The position numbers and the translations under genes were made by a program. The notes under the pieces were generated by a model. That model made no database searches. It had not been told where the DNA came from and saw only the letters and a program-made list of their open reading frames with translations. Source: Fidelibacterota bacterium (GTDB taxonomy: Bacteria; Fidelibacterota; UBA8477; JABMPR01). From it: a stretch of DNA of 64,000 nucleotides. Of the stretch, positions 60,407-64,000 are shown piece after piece. How positions within the stretch are numbered: position 1 is the stretch's first letter; each line of letters begins with the position of its first letter. The stretch covers positions 1-64,000 of the forward strand of contig JAERTH010000053.1 of the NCBI GenBank assembly GCA_016844955.1, given 5' to 3'.

Positions 60407-61594
60407 TTACGCGCTTACAACTGGCAGTGTTATCGTAAAAGTAGTACCCTGGTCTGGTTCACTTTGAACTGTAATTTCACCTGAGTGGTCTTTTACTATG
60501 CTTTTCACAATAGCCAGTCCAAGCCCGGTACCACCATGCTTCTTGTGAGAGAAAAATTCATCAAACACTTTCTCTACCACTTCAGGTTTCATCCCATGCC
60601 CGTTGTCTGAAACCTGTATCACAAGTCTCTCACTCTCAATACTGCTGGTAACGGAGAGCACCCCACCTTCGTCCATGGCCTGTATGGCATTGTTGGCCAG
60701 ATTTTCAATTACACGATAAAAACGATTTGGATCAATATTTATTGATACTTCATTGGGGAGGTCTGTCACCAGGCTCATTTTCCCCTGGACCAGATTGAAC
60801 TGAATATTCATGAGCGTATCCTGGATGCATTGTGGAAAGTCCAGAACTTCTAACTTAAGGTCGGCACTGCCTTTCGTAAAAGCCAGCAACTCTTGAGCCA
60901 GGGTATTGAATTGAATGACCTGTTGTGAAATAATCTTGGTATACTTTACTATCTCTTCGTGGGGTTGTTCCTTCAGACCAATGAGCTGAGCAAATCCGGC
61001 AATGGTGGTCATGGGATTCTTCAGATCATGCAGAATAGTTGAAGCCATCCGCCCAACAATGGAAAGGCGTTCATTTTTAACCAGGGCCTGACGGGTTTCA
61101 TTCAACTCCTGAATTGTTTTATTCAGCTCTCGGTTTTTTTCCTCAAGGACAGAAATGAATGTACTGTCAGTGCTACGAAGATAGTTGGAAATGCTACGGG
61201 CCACCTCCAGGGTGAATTGGGGGAAATGATTAACCAACTCCAGAAAACCTTCTTTCTGGACTACAAGCACTTCGCTGGGTACACTGGCGATAATACCTGC
61301 GCTGCGGACAGTATCTTCCACCAGGGCCATTTCGCCAAACAACTCACCTGATTTCTCAATGATGTTTAAGATTTCAGTTTCGTTGCCTTCAATCGTTTTT
61401 ACGACTTCCAGTTTGCCCTTAATTAATACAAAAAACTGGCTGGCTATTTCTGATTCGCGGATTAACACTTCGCCTGAATCAAACAGTTGCCGTTGCATAA
61501 CATCACTTATTCTCTCCAGTTCATCGGGATGTATCCCGGTGAAGAGATCAAGTTCTTCTAGCAAGGTGATTGGGGGATGATCAAGTATTTGCAT
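60407..61594 (-). CDS. Cyclic-nucleotide-domain sensor histidine kinase (copy A)
   Basis: The product has 395 residues and no membrane segment. The cNMP-binding domain (about 15-130) has IHPDELERISDVMQRQLFDS, ILNIIEKSGELFGEMALVED and RSAGIIASVPSEVLVV. A coiled coil (about 145-175) follows. The HisKA domain has RMASTILHDLKNPMTTIAGF, with the phospho-His in L-H-D-L-K-N-P. The ATPase domain has VIENLANNAIQAMDEG, VSDNGHGMKP and HGGTGLGLAIV. It lacks an obvious receiver partner. It is a paralogue of the gene directly upstream with the same domain order and clear sequence similarity, 19 nt apart. Confidence 0.92.
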   Translation of the reverse strand: MQILDHPPITLLEELDLFTGIHPDELERISDVMQRQLFDSGEVLIRESEIASQFFVLIKGKLEVVKTIEGNETEILNIIEKSGELFGEMALVEDTVRSAGIIASVPSEVLVVQKEGFLELVNHFPQFTLEVARSISNYLRSTDSTFISVLEEKNRELNKTIQELNETRQALVKNERLSIVGRMASTILHDLKNPMTTIAGFAQLIGLKEQPHEEIVKYTKIISQQVIQFNTLAQELLAFTKGSADLKLEVLDFPQCIQDTLMNIQFNLVQGKMSLVTDLPNEVSINIDPNRFYRVIENLANNAIQAMDEGGVLSVTSSIESERLVIQVSDNGHGMKPEVVEKVFDEFFSHKKHGGTGLGLAIVKSIVKDHSGEITVQSEPDQGTTFTITLPVVSA

Positions 61595-61613
61595 AAAACA
61601 GCTCTGCTAGCTA

Positions 61614-62849
61614 TTAGTTTTCGAAGGGGATGGGGATTTGATGCTTGCTTTTAGGAAGCAGGTTGTAACCGACGGCTGGCAGGTCAATAATAAACTTGGT
61701 CCCCACTCCCTCTTCACTTTCAATATTTATTACACCATCATGTTCATCAACGATGCGCTTTACAATTGCCAGGCCCAGACCTGTACCTTTTCGTTTTCCA
61801 AAAGTATAGAATTCCTTAAAGGCATTTTCCTTGACCTCATCGCTCATTCCCCGTCCATCATCTTCAAGTATAATGCGCACTCCGGTTTCGACTTCCAGAC
61901 TGTGGATGGTAAAGTTGCCTTCATTGCCCAATATATCCAGAGCATTGTTGGCGATGTTTTCCAGGACACGAAAGAAACGGCCATTATCGATGCGAACTTC
62001 GCCTTTAAAATTGAGATCTCTGGTGAAGGATACACCCCGCTCCTCGAACTTTAAAACCAGGGAATCGCAACACTCCTGTAGGTAACCAGCCATCTGGACT
62101 GATCTCAGGCGCATTTGCTCCCCCCCCTGGGCAAAGGAGAGTAAATCCTGTGTCATGGTGGTAAACTGAATCACCTGCTTGGCAATAATATCGGCATACT
62201 TGGCCAACTGCTCACCACTATGCTTTTTCATTTTGATCAGTTGAGCATACCCGCCAATGGTAGACATTGGATTTTTCATGTCATGCAGAATGGTTGAAGC
62301 CATACGCCCGATCAGCGAAAGTCGCTCTTTTCCAATGAGTTCTTCCTGGGTTTCCTGTAGCAAGAAATTCATATGGCGTAGCTCATCATTTTCTTTTTTC
62401 AATTTATTGATGAGGCGTTCGTCAGTCTCTCTGAGAAATTGCGAAATATTTTTGGCAACGGATAATGTGAAAAGCGGAACAGAGTGAACCAATTCAAGAA
62501 AATCTTCTTTAGAGACAGCCAACACTTCACATTCTGTGTCAGCAATCATTCCAGCACTGCGAGGTTTATCCTCCAGAAGCGCCATCTCACCAAAGAGACC
62601 ACCCACCTCGTCATAGAAGCCTAAAACTTCTGATCCAGTTTCCCCTACTCGTTTTTCAATTCTAACTTTTCCTGCAGTCAGAATAAAAATTTGGTCCCCG
62701 ACGGATTGTTCCTGAATGATGGATTCTTCATTGTTATAGTGACAGTACTCAAATTTATCGTAAATCTGGCGCAATTCTGTATCTGGGATATGTTCAAAAA
62801 TTTTGAATTGTTTAAGTGAATCAAAAGAGGGTTTTTCTATCAGCTTCAT
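61614..62849 (-). CDS. Cyclic-nucleotide-domain sensor histidine kinase (copy B)
   Basis: I use ATG 62849 (MKLIEKPSF), because it aligns with the start of copy A. In-frame TTG 62882 and 62876 extend it without homologous support. The product is 411 residues. It has a cNMP domain with IPDTELRQIYDKFEYCHYNN and GGLFGEMALLEDKPRSAGMI, a coiled coil, HisKA RMASTILHDMKNPMSTIGGY, and ATPase motifs VLENIANNALDI, LEDDGRGMSDEV and RKGTGLGLAIV. Both copies keep all kinase boxes, so both are probably active. It is the first gene of the pair. The upstream region to the PPDK terminator holds the promoter. Confidence 0.92.
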   Translation of the reverse strand: MKLIEKPSFDSLKQFKIFEHIPDTELRQIYDKFEYCHYNNEESIIQEQSVGDQIFILTAGKVRIEKRVGETGSEVLGFYDEVGGLFGEMALLEDKPRSAGMIADTECEVLAVSKEDFLELVHSVPLFTLSVAKNISQFLRETDERLINKLKKENDELRHMNFLLQETQEELIGKERLSLIGRMASTILHDMKNPMSTIGGYAQLIKMKKHSGEQLAKYADIIAKQVIQFTTMTQDLLSFAQGGEQMRLRSVQMAGYLQECCDSLVLKFEERGVSFTRDLNFKGEVRIDNGRFFRVLENIANNALDILGNEGNFTIHSLEVETGVRIILEDDGRGMSDEVKENAFKEFYTFGKRKGTGLGLAIVKRIVDEHDGVINIESEEGVGTKFIIDLPAVGYNLLPKSKHQIPIPFEN

Positions 62850-63246
62850 ACACCATCCGCTTTTAAGTGGGGCCAATATCAATCATATATTTTACAATGC
62901 AATCAGCCTGAATAACACACAAATCTCATTCTGTTCGCTTATTTATAGGCATTCCTGGACGCCCCTGTATGGAGACAAAATTGAGCTGATAAGCTAATTA
63001 TACGACGCTGTCAGAAATCCCATAGTGGCTTAATAAAATAAGCTTGAATATTGTTTTTCAAACCATCATTACCTGCTTTTCCCCTTGATTATCAGGGTCT
63101 TTCACAGATTTGACCCTTGATACTGACAATCATGACAAGTCGATTTATTTGCTCACATGTTGCGTGTGTTTCTAACTGTAGGAAATTCGAGAATGACTTC
63201 GCAATCCAACCACAAAATTGGTCCCTTCTATTTCCTGAAAACAAAA
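62850..63246. other. Intergenic region between kinase pair and ppdK
   Basis: About 400 bp upstream of the kinase pair and downstream of the PPDK terminator. It is AT-rich at 63020-63060 with no recognised gene or RNA. The minus-strand promoter for the kinase pair should lie in the part nearest 62850; no site was clear enough to call. Confidence 0.3.
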
Positions 63247-63274
63247 CTGCCCCCTCGGAAAACCGAGAGGGCAG
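63239..63274 (-). terminator. Intrinsic terminator of ppdK
   Basis: CTGCCCTCTCGG-TTTT-CCGAGGGGGCAG on the minus strand forms a 12-bp stem with one mismatch (63247-63274), followed by TTTTGTTTTC. This is a strong Rho-independent terminator 25 nt after the PPDK stop. Confidence 0.88.
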
Positions 63275-63299
63275 CCTGATCTTAGTATAGACGGTGTGT

Positions 63300-64000
63300 C
63301 TAGAGTTCGCGTGCGGCAGCCTGTGCAGCAGCCAATCTTGCGATCGGTACGCGGAAGGGTGAACAACTCACATATTCAAGACCGGCTCTGTGACAGAATT
63401 CAACGGAGCTTGGCTCACCACCATGCTCACCACAGATTCCAAGTTTGATATCAGGACGAGTCTCTTTACCCAGTCTACAGGCGGTCTCAACCAACTGGCC
63501 AACACCTTCCTGGTCAAGCACTTCAAAAGGATCATTCTTGAGCAGACCCTTTTCAAGATAAACAGGCAGGAATTTACCAGCATCATCACGTGAGTAGCCA
63601 AAAGTCATCTGAGTCAGATCATTGGTACCAAATGAGAAGAATTCTGCACTGGTTGCGATCTTGTCAGCCATCAGCGCTGCACGTGGGATTTCAATCATAG
63701 TTCCAACCATGTGATCCACCTTGTCACCCTTCTCTTCGAAAAGAGTGGCAATGGTTTCACGCACGATCTTCTCCTGGAGCTCCATTTCAGCAAGCGTACC
63801 AGTTAGCGGAATCATGATCTCAGGTTTGGCAACAATACCCTTGGCCTTGAGTGCCAGAGCAGCACCCATGATGGCTTTGGTCTGCATGACTGTAATCTCT
63901 GGATAAGTATTACCCAGACGACAGCCACGGTGACCCAGCATTGGATTAAACTCAGCAAGGTCTTCAACTTTTTCTGCGATGACCTTGATATCCACGCCCA
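63300..64000 (-). CDS. ppdK: Pyruvate phosphate dikinase, C-terminal part (runs off the window)
   Basis: About 233 C-terminal codons are visible, open to the window edge. The PEP/pyruvate-binding TIM-barrel motifs are [66 protein letters not shown], then the catalytic Cys loop in [15 protein letters not shown] and [19 protein letters not shown]. The details ([25 protein letters not shown]) identify PPDK rather than PEP synthase. It interconverts pyruvate, ATP and Pi with PEP, AMP and PPi. The gene is followed by its own terminator. Confidence 0.95.
   Translation of the reverse strand, partial: GVDIKVIAEKVEDLAEFNPMLGHRGCRLGNTYPEITVMQTKAIMGAALALKAKGIVAKPEIMIPLTGTLAEMELQEKIVRETIATLFEEKGDKVDHMVGTMIEIPRAALMADKIATSAEFFSFGTNDLTQMTFGYSRDDAGKFLPVYLEKGLLKNDPFEVLDQEGVGQLVETACRLGKETRPDIKLGICGEHGGEPSSVEFCHRAGLEYVSCSPFRVPIARLAAAQAAAREL

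Overview
The window is a gene-dense stretch of chromosome of moderate GC from a Gram-negative bacterium. The outer-membrane logic is clear: lipoprotein signal peptides, a DUF5723/PorV-type beta-barrel, an MCE/MlaD protein, an LptF/G-type permease, LspA and HtrA. The gene set points to the FCB superphylum, and I infer Candidatus Marinimicrobia (Neomarinimicrobiota) or a near relative. Pointers are a GWxTD-domain protein, a DUF456-DUF4159-DUF4175-TPR-'AsnB-like' operon, DUF3667, type-2 IPP isomerase, a UVR-tailed bifunctional nuclease, PPDK and a large Cys-anchored lipoprotein. The taxonomic call rests on family recognition only; no 16S rRNA or ribosomal protein operon is present. No CRISPR array, insertion sequence, prophage or obvious integrative element was seen.

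Layout. 1-6.7 kb (minus): five overlapping or closely spaced envelope genes. 6.8-7.03 kb: promoter, structured leader and tRNA-Thr(CGT). 7.0-12.4 kb: a two-component locus (membrane kinase, receiver-PAS-PAS-kinase hybrid, lone receiver). Both flanks hold decayed remnants of paralogous receivers and a kinase. 12.4-14.7 kb: a small lipoprotein, a 49-aa membrane peptide, a YgbA-family protein and an acetyltransferase. 14.8-19.1 kb: carAB. 19.3-22.5 kb: monoacylglycerol lipase, glycerol kinase and a TIGR02206 membrane protein. 22.5-31.4 kb: a mixed region with a PilM-like protein, manA, DUF3667, GNAT, lipoproteins, DJ-1, a secreted lipase and a PfkB kinase.

31.5-37.8 kb: a single-domain CcmH-like protein, then a six-gene minus-strand operon (CMD-family protein, murQ, phosphohexomutase, fni, polyprenyl synthase, bifunctional nuclease). 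38-40.3 kb: a CorC/HlyC transporter and an LptF/G-type permease. 40.3-55.4 kb: a very long co-directional minus run: ileS-lspA, then rluD-xerC/D-hpf-mlaD-nucleotidyltransferase-metK-ahcY-large lipoprotein-beta-barrel, closed by a good terminator. 55.6-57.1 kb: HtrA. 57.2-60.4 kb: a corrinoid methyltransferase pair, a GWxTD protein and yaaA. 60.4-62.9 kb: two tandem cyclic-nucleotide-domain histidine kinases. 63.3 kb to the end: the C-terminal part of pyruvate phosphate dikinase.

Most content is housekeeping. The signals I rate highest are: an IleRS whose class-I signature is G-V-H-H instead of H-x-G-H; a lipoprotein whose signal peptide is reachable only from an ATT codon placed after a good Shine-Dalgarno; decayed two-component genes around an intact two-component locus; a lone CcmH-like protein with an adjacent Cys-Cys pair in place of CxxC; and an orphan corrinoid methyltransferase module. 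I found no clear evidence of a wholly new defence or biosynthetic system.
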